A program made the position numbers and the translations under genes. The notes under the pieces are model-generated. The model worked only from the letters and a program-made list of their open reading frames with translations, was not told the origin of the DNA and ran no database searches. Below, piece after piece: positions 27,615-36,177 of a stretch of 64,000 bases of DNA. Source of the DNA: Blastomonas aquatica. Lineage in GTDB: Bacteria; Pseudomonadota; Alphaproteobacteria; Sphingomonadales; Sphingomonadaceae. Position 1 is the first letter of the stretch. Every line of letters begins with the position of its first letter. The stretch covers positions 248,001-312,000 of the forward strand of contig NZ_BMGD01000005.1 of NCBI RefSeq assembly GCF_014639875.1. The letters are read 5' to 3'.

Positions 27615-28613
27615 TTAACTGTCACTTTGCTGCGCACGGGCGTACGGAATGCTCGCAGTGAACAACAGCCCGCCCGGCAGCATGTCGATATGGGTCTTCG
27701 CGTCGAGTTCATATTGCATCGCCCGTTCGAGGAAATCGCGGGCCAGCGTTTCCGGTACCTCGAGCGGTGGAGACAGCTCGCGTCCGCCTTCTTGCCATGA
27801 AAAACGCAGCAATGATGTCTCGGCATCGCCGGAGATCGTCCATGCGACCGAGATGGTCAGCGCATCTTCCGTGCTCGCCGGGTTGGAGACCGCATGGCTG
27901 GCGAGCTCGTGCACGGCGAGGCCCAGCAGGTTGGATGCCTTGACACCCAGCATGATGTCCGCGCCCTCGACCTTGACCCGGCTGTCGTCCTGCAGATGGT
28001 GCAGCAGCAGTTCGTCGAACACGATATCGCGCAGATTGACCTGCCCGGTGGGTGATCGCGTTGACAGCGACTGGGTGCGCGCGAATGCGTTGATCCGGCC
28101 ATCGAATGTCAGCAGGAAATCTTCGATCGTATCGCAATGATCGGCGGTTCGGCGCGAGAGCGCGCGGACGACCCCCAGCATGTTGCGCACCCGGTGCTGC
28201 AGTTCGCCGTGAAGCGACCGTTCCTGGTCCCGCAACCGCTTGATATCGTCGATATCGCTCGACGTTCCGAGCCACTCCAGAATCTCGCCATTGTCGTCGA
28301 ACACCGGCCCCGCACGGGTCTGGTGCCAGTAATAGCGCTGCTCGTCGGCCTTCAGGACGCGAAACTCGACCTCGAAACTCTTGGCGTCCGCCGCAATGCG
28401 CCAAGCGTTTTGCGCAGACGCCCGGTCTTCGGGGTGGACGACCTCGAGCCAGCCATCGCCCATGTAGTCGACCTCGCCTTGCCCGGTGAAGGTTTGCCAC
28501 TGCTGGCTCGCCCACAGCCACCCACCGCCGCGCTCGGCACGCCACACCAGCAACGGCAGGGTCTCGATGAACTGATTGAGCGTCTGGACGGGGCCTGACC
28601 AACTAGATGGCAT
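27615..28613 (-). CDS. PAS-HWE/HisKA_2 sensor kinase with degraded ATP site
   Basis: 332 aa from ATG 28613, overlapping the upstream regulator gene by 11 bases. PAS domain of the PAS_3 type (EVVHPEDRASAQNAW, then WHQTRAGPVFDDNGEILEWL), then an HWE/HisKA_2 phosphoacceptor helix LHGELQHRVRNMLGVVRALS with an intact HRxxN. The ATPase part is unusual: the N-box reads VHELASHAVSNPAS where relatives have HELATNxxKYGA, so the Mg-binding Asn is His, and the glycine-rich lid is replaced by PETLARDFLER. It may be a poor kinase, a phosphotransfer protein or a pseudokinase. No membrane segment, so it is cytoplasmic. Confidence 0.85.
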   Translation of the reverse strand: MPSSWSGPVQTLNQFIETLPLLVWRAERGGGWLWASQQWQTFTGQGEVDYMGDGWLEVVHPEDRASAQNAWRIAADAKSFEVEFRVLKADEQRYYWHQTRAGPVFDDNGEILEWLGTSSDIDDIKRLRDQERSLHGELQHRVRNMLGVVRALSRRTADHCDTIEDFLLTFDGRINAFARTQSLSTRSPTGQVNLRDIVFDELLLHHLQDDSRVKVEGADIMLGVKASNLLGLAVHELASHAVSNPASTEDALTISVAWTISGDAETSLLRFSWQEGGRELSPPLEVPETLARDFLERAMQYELDAKTHIDMLPGGLLFTASIPYARAQQSDS

Positions 28614-29361
28614 CAGCGATCTCCTGTGCTGGCGACAAGCTGTCATCCTCCTCGCAAATCTTCAGATACCCGCTGTCGAACAGCGCGACACTCTTCAACC
28701 TCGGCCAATCGAATATCGTCAGCATTTTGTGCTCCAGTTGCACAAGACCTTCGCGGCGAAGGTCCTGCAGGGTTCGGTTGACGTAAACCGGGGTCATGCC
28801 CAGGATTTCGGAAAGCTCGAGCTGGGTGAGATGGAAGGCGCAGCTCCTGTCTTGGGTGAGGTGGGATGCGCGCTGCCGGCTGAACAGTTCGCACATCAGA
28901 TGCGCCAACCGCTCGCGCGCGGTGCGCTGTCCCAGCGATGTCGAAAGCTCGCGCTGGATTGCGGCGGACACATGCAGGTCGCACCACAGCGCCTTTTCAA
29001 GATCGGGGTAATCACGCCGTGCAAGGTTGAAGAAATCATCCTCGAGCGCAGCCAGCGAGACGAACGTCAGCGCAGCGATACTGTGATCCATCGTCTGCGC
29101 CATGAACCCGTTGATGTCGAAAATGTCGCCGGGAAGAAGCACCGACAGAATCTGTCGCCTGCCATCCTCGAGCGTCTTGTAGCGGATCGCCCAACCCTTG
29201 AGCAGAATGAACAGCGCGCTGGTGCAGTCGCCCTGGCGCAGCAGATCGGTCCGGGGCGTGACGTGGCGGATGTTGGCGCCGGCCATCTCCGTCAGCCATC
29301 CTTCGGTGCCTTGTTCAAGGTCACTATAGCCGCGCAGTTTAAAAATGATGTGCGGTACCAA
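28603..29361 (-). CDS. Crp/Fnr-family transcription regulator
   Basis: 252 aa. Cyclic-nucleotide-binding-like beta-roll (residues about 30-120: LLRQGDCTSALFILLKGWAIRY, QILSVLLPGDIFDIN), dimer helix, then a Crp-type winged helix with FHLTQLELSEILGMTPVYVNRTLQDL as recognition region. It lacks N-terminal iron-sulfur cysteines, so it is not an Fnr-type oxygen sensor, and the cAMP-contact Arg/Ser pattern is not evident; the ligand is unknown. It overlaps the HWE kinase gene downstream, and a receiver gene starts 124 bases away on the other strand. The same Crp-then-HWE order recurs at 42350-44155. Confidence 0.88.
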   Translation of the reverse strand: MVPHIIFKLRGYSDLEQGTEGWLTEMAGANIRHVTPRTDLLRQGDCTSALFILLKGWAIRYKTLEDGRRQILSVLLPGDIFDINGFMAQTMDHSIAALTFVSLAALEDDFFNLARRDYPDLEKALWCDLHVSAAIQRELSTSLGQRTARERLAHLMCELFSRQRASHLTQDRSCAFHLTQLELSEILGMTPVYVNRTLQDLRREGLVQLEHKMLTIFDWPRLKSVALFDSGYLKICEEDDSLSPAQEIADAI

Positions 29362-29484
29362 CGCGGATGTCTCCAGTGCGTCACGATCGGGAACCTACGC
29401 ACAAATAGCGGGTATGTTGCGGCATGGGTGATGGCGTTTGCCCGGGCGGCAACGATGGGCCGGTCTCGAACTTTTGGATGGTCG

Positions 29485-29913
29485 ATGACACACGCAAGTT
29501 TGCAGGGATGCCGGGTTCTCCTGGTCGAAGACGATTTTCTGATCGCGGACGACTTCGCCCGGCGGCTTACGGGCGCTGGCGCCGAGGTTGTCGGACCTGC
29601 TGCAACGCTGGATGCCGCGCTTGAAATGTATGAGAGCGCAGGTGACCTGGATTTTGTCATTCTGGACATCAATCTGCGCGGCACAGCAGTGTTCCCGTTG
29701 GCGCTACGCCTCCAGCAGGACAAGATACCGTTCCTGTTCTGCTCGGGCTATGGCGATGAACCCGTCCGCGATGCCTTTGCGGACGTTGCGCATTTTGAAA
29801 AGCCCATCTCGCTGCAAGGATTTGCAGCGATGATCAATGTCATCAGGCAGCACAGCCAGGGTGCGCCACGTTATGGTCGTTCGGCGGTGCCGCCACAACA
29901 CTTGCCTATGTAA
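29485..29913 (+). CDS. Single-domain response regulator
   Basis: 142 aa receiver domain without output domain. Acidic pocket VLLVEDDFLIADD, phosphoacceptor Asp in FVILDINLRG, then FLFCSGYGDE and the Lys in HFEKPIS. The segment after beta-4 (F-x-F-C-S-G-Y-G) is close to the F-A-T-G-x-Y signature of FAT GUY receivers, which include SdrG, a modulator of the general stress response in Sphingomonas. With HWE kinases in the neighbourhood, a phosphorelay role is likely, but the partner cannot be proved. ATG 29485 was chosen; earlier in-frame ATGs exist without similarity. Confidence 0.85.
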   Translation: MTHASLQGCRVLLVEDDFLIADDFARRLTGAGAEVVGPAATLDAALEMYESAGDLDFVILDINLRGTAVFPLALRLQQDKIPFLFCSGYGDEPVRDAFADVAHFEKPISLQGFAAMINVIRQHSQGAPRYGRSAVPPQHLPM

Positions 29914-29976
29914 GTTCGGCTCGCGCTGACTTCGCCTAACATTACAGCCTCATGAATACCGAAAGAGGATGTAACG

Positions 29977-30642
29977 ATGCGCAACACTGTAATTCTGGCG
30001 GCGGCCTTTCTGGCCACTGCATGTGATACCCCCGATACTCGTCAGGCCGAGCAAGCCGAGACAGATACCGCGATGACGGGCGATACCCAGTCTGCCGCGA
30101 CAGGGCCTGATGCGGCAGCGAATAATGGTGCGTTGACAACGGAAACATATGTAACCCGTGCGGCGATCTCGGACATGTACGAAATCGAGGCCGGAAAGCT
30201 GGCAATGGACAACGGTCAATCCGAGCAGACCCGCAGGTTCGGCAAGATGATGGTCGATGATCACACCAAATCGTCGCAGGATATGAAGGCAGCCGTCACC
30301 AGGTCCTCGGCCGCCATGCCCATTCCTGCGCGGCTCGACGCAGAGCATCAGGCTATGATCGATCGGCTCAAGAATGCTCAGGGCGCAGCGTTCGACAGCG
30401 AGTATCAGACTCAGCAGATGGCGGCGCATGACAAAGCACTGGCGCTGCATCAAGGCTATGCTGACAACAGCAACACCGACAACGCCGATCTCAAGGCGTT
30501 TGCGCAGCAAGTCGTTCCTGTGATCCGCAGGCATCACGATGGGGTTCGTGCGATGACTGGCACCAGCGCGCGGGCGACCAGCGCCACCAATTCGGGCACG
30601 ATGAACCAGGGCAACACGGGCATGATCCCTGACGGACAATGA
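29977..30642 (+). CDS. DUF4142 lipoprotein
   Basis: 221 aa. Lipoprotein signal peptide ending FLATAC (Cys near residue 16), a linker rich in Thr, Asp and Ala, then the DUF4142 helical domain (YVTRAAISDMYEIEAGKLAM, RFGKMMVDDHTKSSQDM, YQTQQMAAHDKALALHQGYA, KAFAQQVVPVIRRHHDGV). DUF4142 proteins have a ferritin-like helical arrangement and are linked with stress or outer-membrane upkeep, function unproven. AAAGAGGA lies ahead of the start. A strong terminator follows the gene. Confidence 0.88.
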   Translation: MRNTVILAAAFLATACDTPDTRQAEQAETDTAMTGDTQSAATGPDAAANNGALTTETYVTRAAISDMYEIEAGKLAMDNGQSEQTRRFGKMMVDDHTKSSQDMKAAVTRSSAAMPIPARLDAEHQAMIDRLKNAQGAAFDSEYQTQQMAAHDKALALHQGYADNSNTDNADLKAFAQQVVPVIRRHHDGVRAMTGTSARATSATNSGTMNQGNTGMIPDGQ

Positions 30643-30684
30643 TCTGCCTATAGGGTTCTGACGAACCTTGATGCTTCTTCCGAC

Positions 30685-30711
30685 TGGCGGCCTTCGGGTC
30701 GCCATTTTTTT
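30685..30711 (+). terminator. Rho-independent terminator after DUF4142
   Basis: GGCGGCC (30686-30692), loop TTCG, GGTCGCC (30697-30703), then A and eight T residues within the next ten bases. The UUCG-type loop and T tract are classical. Confidence 0.93.
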
Positions 30712-30784
30712 CGTCATCGGCGAGCAGGGGCACAGCGCAGCGGTCGGGTGCGGTGACGGGTGCGAAAGGAGAGGAGGGCGAGCC

Positions 30785-31066
30785 CTAGTGGCGGACCTCG
30801 TCCTCATCGCTCGCAAGCGGATCACGATCAGCACCCTTGGCTGAGTTGCCGGCAGCATCTTCGGGGCCGAAATAGCGGTTGTCGCTTTGACCACCGCTGA
30901 AGGGCTTGTCTGGTCCGCCGCGCTTTTCCTTGCCGGTATGGGGATTGGGGTAGGCCCCGCCATTGGATTCGCCACCTCCGCCCTTGCCGGTAAGCTCCTT
31001 CATGGCCTCAGACAGTTCTTCGTCATTGATGGGATCACTGGCGGGTTTTGGGGCATCGGCGGACAT
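30785..31066 (-). CDS. Small hydrophilic, disordered protein
   Basis: 93 aa from ATG 31066 with AGGAGA upstream; the frame is open further but the extra part lies across the leader of the hemerythrin gene. It has no hydrophobic core: a short helical part (PINDEELSEAMKELTGKG) is followed by Gly, Asn, Lys and Pro-rich sequence (NPHTGKEKRGGPDKPF, GPEDAAGNSAKGADRD) and an acidic tail (LASDEDEVRH). The make-up is like hydrophilins or small stress-induced proteins. It is divergent from the hemerythrin gene, 155 bases apart, and may share its control. Confidence 0.65.
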   Translation of the reverse strand: MSADAPKPASDPINDEELSEAMKELTGKGGGGESNGGAYPNPHTGKEKRGGPDKPFSGGQSDNRYFGPEDAAGNSAKGADRDPLASDEDEVRH

Positions 31067-31221
31067 CGGGATCTCCTGCAATCTGAGCGGTTGAGGATGA
31101 TCCGTAAGCTCGGTTATTCGCAGGTTCCCTAACATAAGCGTGTGCCGGGATCCTGGCAGTGCGCGAAACAAATGTGTCTGCTGCCGTCGGTTCGGCAGCC
31201 CAATCATCAGGAGCCGTCCCC

Positions 31222-31848
31222 ATGGCACATACCGTTTCGCGCAAACCCCGCCCCGTATCGCCCAGGCCCCAGCCTAAACCCGCCCCGACCAAGAACAATA
31301 GCAAGGGCTCGTTCCTTGGAAAAACGATCAAGGGCGTGCTGATTGCCACCGGCGCCGTCACCATTGCCAATCTGGGCCGCAAGCTTGCGGTACAGGCTCC
31401 AACCGCGCTGGCGGAAGATTGGTGCGAAGGCCTGACCAAGGAACACAAGGCAACCCTCGCGGTTCTGGATCAGCTTGAGCAGGTATCGCCCGACCACCCC
31501 GAAAAGCGCACAGTGCTCCTTACCAACCTCACCCACATGATCACCAAGCATGCGATGCAGGAAGAGCAGGTCATCTATCCGATGCTGCGCCGCGAAGAGG
31601 GTGATGATTCGGCCGATGCACTCAACCTGGACCACGGCCAGGTCAAATCGCATCTGTATGAACTCGCCCATTTCGACAACGCGGACCCGCGCTTTACAGA
31701 AACGCTGGCGACGCTGCGCAGCGACCTCGAAGTGCATATGCGGGAGGAAGAAGACACGCTGTTTCCGGCGCTTCGCGCAAGGCTGAGCGATGAGGAAAAC
31801 AAGAGGCTGACTCGCGAAATGAACCTGGCCGGGCTGGTGCTGGCGTAA
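31222..31848 (+). CDS. Hemerythrin HHE-domain protein
   Basis: 208 aa from ATG 31222 (SD CAGGAG). The first 50 residues are basic and Pro-rich, then a short hydrophobic stretch (GVLIATGAVTIANLG). The rest is a hemerythrin-like four-helix bundle with the iron-ligand motifs LTKEHKATLAVLDQL, ITKHAMQEEQVIYPML, LDHGQVKSHLYEL and LEVHMREEEDTLFPAL (H, HxxxE, H, HxxxE). It probably binds a di-iron centre that reacts with O2, peroxide or NO. The neighbouring genes (DUF4142, Mn catalase, Dps) fit an oxidative-stress role. Confidence 0.9.
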   Translation: MAHTVSRKPRPVSPRPQPKPAPTKNNSKGSFLGKTIKGVLIATGAVTIANLGRKLAVQAPTALAEDWCEGLTKEHKATLAVLDQLEQVSPDHPEKRTVLLTNLTHMITKHAMQEEQVIYPMLRREEGDDSADALNLDHGQVKSHLYELAHFDNADPRFTETLATLRSDLEVHMREEEDTLFPALRARLSDEENKRLTREMNLAGLVLA

Positions 31849-31854
31849 ACCGAC

Positions 31855-31889
31855 AAGCGACGCGAGCGGAACGTCCGCTCGCGTCGCTT
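31855..31889. terminator. Long hairpin between convergent genes
   Basis: A perfect 16-base stem (31855-31870 with 31874-31889) and loop ACG, between the hemerythrin gene (+) and the glycoside hydrolase gene (-). The hydrolase stop codon lies partly in the stem. There is no clear T tract, so it may terminate weakly or protect 3' ends. Confidence 0.7.
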
Positions 31890-33324
31890 ACGCTGCCGGG
31901 TCGGCGCAGACGATCGCCAGCGCTATGTCCTGACCGCCTGTGTGCACCAGCACGTTCAGATGGCCATCCTGGGTCGTTTGCAGCCTGCTGGATTCGTGAC
32001 CGCCGGTGAGCGTGTTGGCCTGGGTGACCGAATAGACCCCCGGTTCGAGACCCGAGATATCGATGGCACAGGCTTTGCCGCACTGCGCCCGGCTGGGCAT
32101 CAGGCATAGCACCGCCTGCCGTGTGTCCCCACATCCGGTCACAAGACCGTCGAAATCATGCACTGAGAGCCTGGCATCGAGCGGTTGGCGATGAAAGCTG
32201 CTCCAGTCGATCAACGGTAGAAATTCGGCCAGCACCTTCTGCGCATCGTACATTCCCTGGATCAGCACATGCGGGTGCCGGTTGGGCCACCGCATGCCGC
32301 CACCTGCCCCCCCGCTTGCCAGATGCGCCCATTGCATCCGGCGGAAATATTCGCTGTCGAACTCGTCAGGCAGCGTGATGTGCCTGTCCTTGAAGGCGTG
32401 GATCGGGCCGTGCTCGCTATCGTGCAGCGGACGCCCCGGCGGACACTTCAGCGCCGATTCCGCGATCAGTCGCGCGGTCGCCAGCGCAGGTGCGAGCGTG
32501 TTGCGCGGGTTGTCGATCGTGCTGCGTTCATACAGATGGATGCTGGCAAAATCGAGCGAGGGGTGCCGGAAGACGATGTCGTCGAGCGCGGGCCGCGCCT
32601 TGAGTGCCGGGCCAAACACCGACACGGTTTGCAGATGGCTACGGCCATGCAGGCGCAATTCCTCGTTGCGCAACGAAGCAGAGATATCGCTGACAAAGTC
32701 GTGGGCTGCTGCGGCATCCCCGCTGGCGTAATTGAGGTCGATCTCGTTCCACAGATCCCAGGCGAAGATCGCGCCGCTATGCCCCCAGCGGCGGGTGGCA
32801 AACGCCAGTCGGTTCTTGATCGCGGCGCGGGTGTCCGGGCAGGTGAACATCTGCTCGATCTTCGCGCTGGGCCCGCCATTGGCGCGCGCATACGGATGGG
32901 TACGCCAGCGCCGTGCCATCCAGAAGGTGTCGAACGGTGTAAGCAGGAACCGGATGCCATACACCTCGCCCAGCGCGATCAGGTCATCCCACATCTGGAC
33001 CATGGCTCGCGAGAATTCCCCGCACCGGGTCTCGAGATGGCGAGAGCGAACCTGGTTGTAGTCGAGCATCAACCGGACACAGGTGACCCCGTGATCGCGC
33101 AGCCGCGCGAAATGCTGTTCGACGACAGCAGGGTCCTTGCGACGGTATAATGGTGCAAGCGTAGGCCAGGTGATCGCATCGTTATACCCGACCGGAGCCC
33201 AGCTCCGGCCGGTTTCGGTTTCGAAATACGGCGCACCGTCCGCGCACCGTATCCATTCTTGGACAGGTGATGGCACCGCCAGCCGCTTCATAGCGGCATG
33301 GCCAGCTGCGGTCCCGAATTTCAT
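31888..33324 (-). CDS. GH5-like glycoside hydrolase
   Basis: 478 aa TIM-barrel hydrolase. Catalytic candidates are Glu in IFAWDLWNEIDL (near residue 192, acid/base position) and Glu in LHDSEHGPIH (near 298, nucleophile position); the strand YGIRFLLTPFDTFWMARRW is typical of GH5/GH-A relatives. No signal peptide is visible, which is odd for a polysaccharide hydrolase and may mean it acts on intracellular oligosaccharide or a lipid-linked precursor. The last 90 residues form a beta-sandwich-like end. ATG 33324 overlaps the stop of the upstream fusion gene (ATGA), so the two are translationally coupled and should act on the same glycan. Confidence 0.75.
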   Translation of the reverse strand: MKFGTAAGHAAMKRLAVPSPVQEWIRCADGAPYFETETGRSWAPVGYNDAITWPTLAPLYRRKDPAVVEQHFARLRDHGVTCVRLMLDYNQVRSRHLETRCGEFSRAMVQMWDDLIALGEVYGIRFLLTPFDTFWMARRWRTHPYARANGGPSAKIEQMFTCPDTRAAIKNRLAFATRRWGHSGAIFAWDLWNEIDLNYASGDAAAAHDFVSDISASLRNEELRLHGRSHLQTVSVFGPALKARPALDDIVFRHPSLDFASIHLYERSTIDNPRNTLAPALATARLIAESALKCPPGRPLHDSEHGPIHAFKDRHITLPDEFDSEYFRRMQWAHLASGGAGGGMRWPNRHPHVLIQGMYDAQKVLAEFLPLIDWSSFHRQPLDARLSVHDFDGLVTGCGDTRQAVLCLMPSRAQCGKACAIDISGLEPGVYSVTQANTLTGGHESSRLQTTQDGHLNVLVHTGGQDIALAIVCADPAA

Positions 33325-35663
33325 TCGGCGGCCACAACGCCAAGTCCGGCCAGTGATTCAAGCCGCCAGCGCGCATCCAGCCTGCGCCAGGTTGCGAGCG
33401 CCTGCCCGACGATCTGGTCCATGTTGTAATAGCGATAGGTGGCCAGCCGTCCGACGAAGGTCACGTTCTCGCACTTGCCCGCCAGCGCCGCGTACTGACG
33501 ATACATGTCCTGCGCCGCGGGATTGGGGATAGGGTAATAGGGATCACCCTCATCAGCCGGATATTCACGCGTAACACTGGTTTTCGCCGCCGTCTGCCCG
33601 GTCAGGTGCTTGTACTCGGTGATGCGGGTATAGGGCGTTTCGAAGTCGGGGTAATTCACCACCGCGACCGCCTGCGCCTGCTCGCAATCGAGCGTCTCGT
33701 GTTCGAACCGCAGCGAACGGTACGGCAGCTTGCCCAGCCGGTGGTGGAAATACTCGTCGATCGGCCCGCTCCACACGACATGGTCCCAGCTGATATCCAT
33801 CGGCAGATCCTCATACCCCTGGCCGGTGATCACATCGATCGATGGATGATCGAGCAGGTTGCGGAACATCGCTGTGTAGCCCTTTTCGGGCATGCACTGG
33901 TACTTGTCGGTGAAATAGCGGTCATCGAGGTTGGTGCGTGCCGGGACGCGCGCTGCGACGCTCTTGTCGAGCTGGCTCGGATCCACCCCCCATTGCTTGC
34001 GGGTATAGCCTTCGAAGAACTTGGCATACAGGTCTTCACCCACTTGCGAGACCACGGTGTCGCGCGAATTCTTGATTTCGCCGACATCGAGAGCAACCGA
34101 AGCCAGATACTCTGCCGCCTCCTCATCAGTCTTCAGGTCGAGACCGTAGAGCATGTTCAGCGTCGTGCGGTTGATCGGCATCGGCACCTGCTGCCCATCG
34201 ACCTCGGCCAGCACGCGATGTTCATAGGGTATCCATCCGGTGAAGCGCGAGAGGTAATCGAGGATATCGCCGCTGTTGGTGTGGAAGATATGCGGTCCGT
34301 ATTTGTGGACCATGATGCCCGCCTCGTCGCGATGATCGTAGGCGTTGCCACCGATGTGATCGCGCTTGTCGATGACGAGCACCGTTTTGCCCGAGCCCGA
34401 TGCCATGCGTTCGGCCATCACTGCGCCGGCAAAGCCTGCGCCGACGACAAGGACATCGTAATGGCGCCGTACTGGCGGGCGCTTGGTGCTCAGCCGGGTG
34501 ACCTGACGCGACACGAGGCTGTCCTGGATATGCCCGGCGATCCGCTTGGTTATACCGTCCCACCCCTTGTCGGCCAGGCATGCCACCGCTTCGTCGCGCC
34601 ATCCGGCCCGTATGCTATCGGGCGCGTTGAGCAGCGCCTCGCACGCAATGACGAAGGTTTCTGCGGTGTCGGCGATCTTGATGCTGCCAAGCGCACCATA
34701 AGTATCGACCACGTCCTTGATCGGAGTCGAAACCACAGGCAACCCGCATGCCATGTATTCAGGCGTCTTGGTCGGGCTGATGAACTGGGTCGACGCGTTG
34801 ATCGCAAACGGCATCAGCGCAACATCCCAATGGATCGCATAGGCCGGCAGATCGGTATAATCCCGGCCGCCAAGCCAGTGGATGTTGTCGGCGCGGGGGA
34901 GATCATCGGGCGAAATCTTGACCACCGGGCCGATCATCACGAACGACCAGGAGGGCCGCAGCCGCGCCATCTCGGCGAGCAAGTCGAGGTCCATTCGCTC
35001 GTCGATGACGCCATAGAAGCCCAGACGCGGGCCTTCCAGTGAAGCCTGGTCCTGCGGATCGACAACCACGGTCTTGTTCGCGGCGAAATGGTCGGTATCA
35101 ACCCCCGAAGGGTAGCACAGGATATCGGGACGCTTTGCGCGCCGCGCCTCGTAAAGGCTGCGGCCGCCGCACAGGGCAATGTCCGCGTGCTGGAGCAGCC
35201 GCGCCTCGCGTTCGACGATATCGGCGGGCGCAAAGGCGAAATTGGCCAGTTCGTCCATACAGTCATAGACCACCAGATCAGACAGCACCTGCTCGCTGAA
35301 TTCCAGCATCATCGGGGTGTAGTACCAGAAGATCTGTGGCGATGATTGCTGCTGCGTCTGCATTTCGCTGCGCAGGAGCGATTCGAGGGCTTCGGCGGTC
35401 TGACCGGAATCGAATGCCTCGGGCATCATCGGCACGATCCGGACCACGCCGGTGGCCACTTTCGACCGATCCAGCCGGGGGGCGATGCAACCGGCGTCGG
35501 CACGCGGCTCCTCCCAATAAAGGATGTCGAAGTTCTGTGCGAGCCGGGTCATGATGTGCTGTGGCCGTTGGAAAACCAGATCCCAGCGCAGGTGTGAAAA
35601 GCAGACGATCACGGGCCGCGTGGACGAGGCAGGGGTGTTGCTGTGCTGAAACGGGCGGTGCAT
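33321..35663 (-). CDS. glf: Glycosyltransferase-UDP-galactopyranose mutase fusion
   Basis: 780 aa. Residues 1-400 are a GT-B glycosyltransferase (VIVCFSHLRWDLVFQRPQHI, GFYGVIDERMDLDLLAEMARL, FISPTKTPEYMACGLPVVST). From about residue 404 follows a complete UDP-galactopyranose mutase: FAD motif VLVVGAGFAGAVMAERMA, DKRDHIGGNAYD, PHIFHT, YTRKQWG, and the C-terminal VGRLATYRYYNMDQIVGQAL. The mutase converts UDP-galactopyranose to UDP-galactofuranose. Having a glycosyltransferase on the same chain suggests the furanose sugar is handed straight to transfer. The pair with the GH5-like gene implies an exopolysaccharide or LPS modification. Junction near the linker LSTKRPPVRRHYD. Confidence 0.9.
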   Translation of the reverse strand: MHRPFQHSNTPASSTRPVIVCFSHLRWDLVFQRPQHIMTRLAQNFDILYWEEPRADAGCIAPRLDRSKVATGVVRIVPMMPEAFDSGQTAEALESLLRSEMQTQQQSSPQIFWYYTPMMLEFSEQVLSDLVVYDCMDELANFAFAPADIVEREARLLQHADIALCGGRSLYEARRAKRPDILCYPSGVDTDHFAANKTVVVDPQDQASLEGPRLGFYGVIDERMDLDLLAEMARLRPSWSFVMIGPVVKISPDDLPRADNIHWLGGRDYTDLPAYAIHWDVALMPFAINASTQFISPTKTPEYMACGLPVVSTPIKDVVDTYGALGSIKIADTAETFVIACEALLNAPDSIRAGWRDEAVACLADKGWDGITKRIAGHIQDSLVSRQVTRLSTKRPPVRRHYDVLVVGAGFAGAVMAERMASGSGKTVLVIDKRDHIGGNAYDHRDEAGIMVHKYGPHIFHTNSGDILDYLSRFTGWIPYEHRVLAEVDGQQVPMPINRTTLNMLYGLDLKTDEEAAEYLASVALDVGEIKNSRDTVVSQVGEDLYAKFFEGYTRKQWGVDPSQLDKSVAARVPARTNLDDRYFTDKYQCMPEKGYTAMFRNLLDHPSIDVITGQGYEDLPMDISWDHVVWSGPIDEYFHHRLGKLPYRSLRFEHETLDCEQAQAVAVVNYPDFETPYTRITEYKHLTGQTAAKTSVTREYPADEGDPYYPIPNPAAQDMYRQYAALAGKCENVTFVGRLATYRYYNMDQIVGQALATWRRLDARWRLESLAGLGVVAAE

Positions 35664-35900
35664 CGGTGATCTCCGGATAGAAAGCCCTCCACCGCTGCAG
35701 GTGAGCGTATGGAGAACAGATAGGGAAGATCCGGCATCTAGCGCAGCAACCCGGCGCCCGGGCTTACATAGGTAATGCTGCAGCCTCGGCGGTTAAAAAA
35801 ACCTATGATCACCCATGTTATTGGTGGGCGTGGCAAACAGGCCCAGCCTTGCTCCTCCCCGCCCGGATGCGTTCATCCCGGCTCACCTGGAGTGAAACAC

Positions 35901-36149
35901 ATGACAAGCATTTTCGGTATGGCGCTGCTTCCCCTTTGGATCATGGGCATACCCGTGATCGGCGCCTTGATTAGCCTCGCAATGTCGGCGCCCCGCGGCA
36001 ACACAATGCCTTACCTGCGCCACGCTGATGGTACTCCGGCTACGAACGGAAACCAGGCAGTCTCAGCAAACCACGTCAACACCGTGACTCCCGGCCTGGC
36101 CAACACCCCTGCCAGCACGGCTCCAGCGACCAGCTATCCCCGCAGCTGA
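35901..36149 (+). CDS. Small membrane protein ahead of Mn catalase
   Basis: 82 aa from ATG 35901, with TGGAG at suitable distance. One hydrophobic helix (SIFGMALLPLWIMGIPVIGALISLAM) is followed by a Thr, Asn, Ala and Pro-rich tail. No family was recognised. It is 28 bases upstream of the Mn-catalase gene and thus the first gene of the likely four-gene operon. An upstream ATG at 35775 in frame would add 42 residues, but these have no signs of coding. Confidence 0.55.
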   Translation: MTSIFGMALLPLWIMGIPVIGALISLAMSAPRGNTMPYLRHADGTPATNGNQAVSANHVNTVTPGLANTPASTAPATSYPRS

Positions 36150-36177
36150 TCCCGTCCAACAGTTAGGAATTCCCAAT

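Noticed and set aside
29390-29413. EcfG-type promoter before the receiver gene
   Set aside because: GGAAC is present but the -10 position reads GGTA, two mismatches from the consensus; too weak to list.
28576-29484. Long plus-strand frame that continues upstream of the receiver gene (445 residues in total)
   Set aside because: The upstream part is antisense to the Crp gene and has no domain; only the last 142 residues are a receiver.
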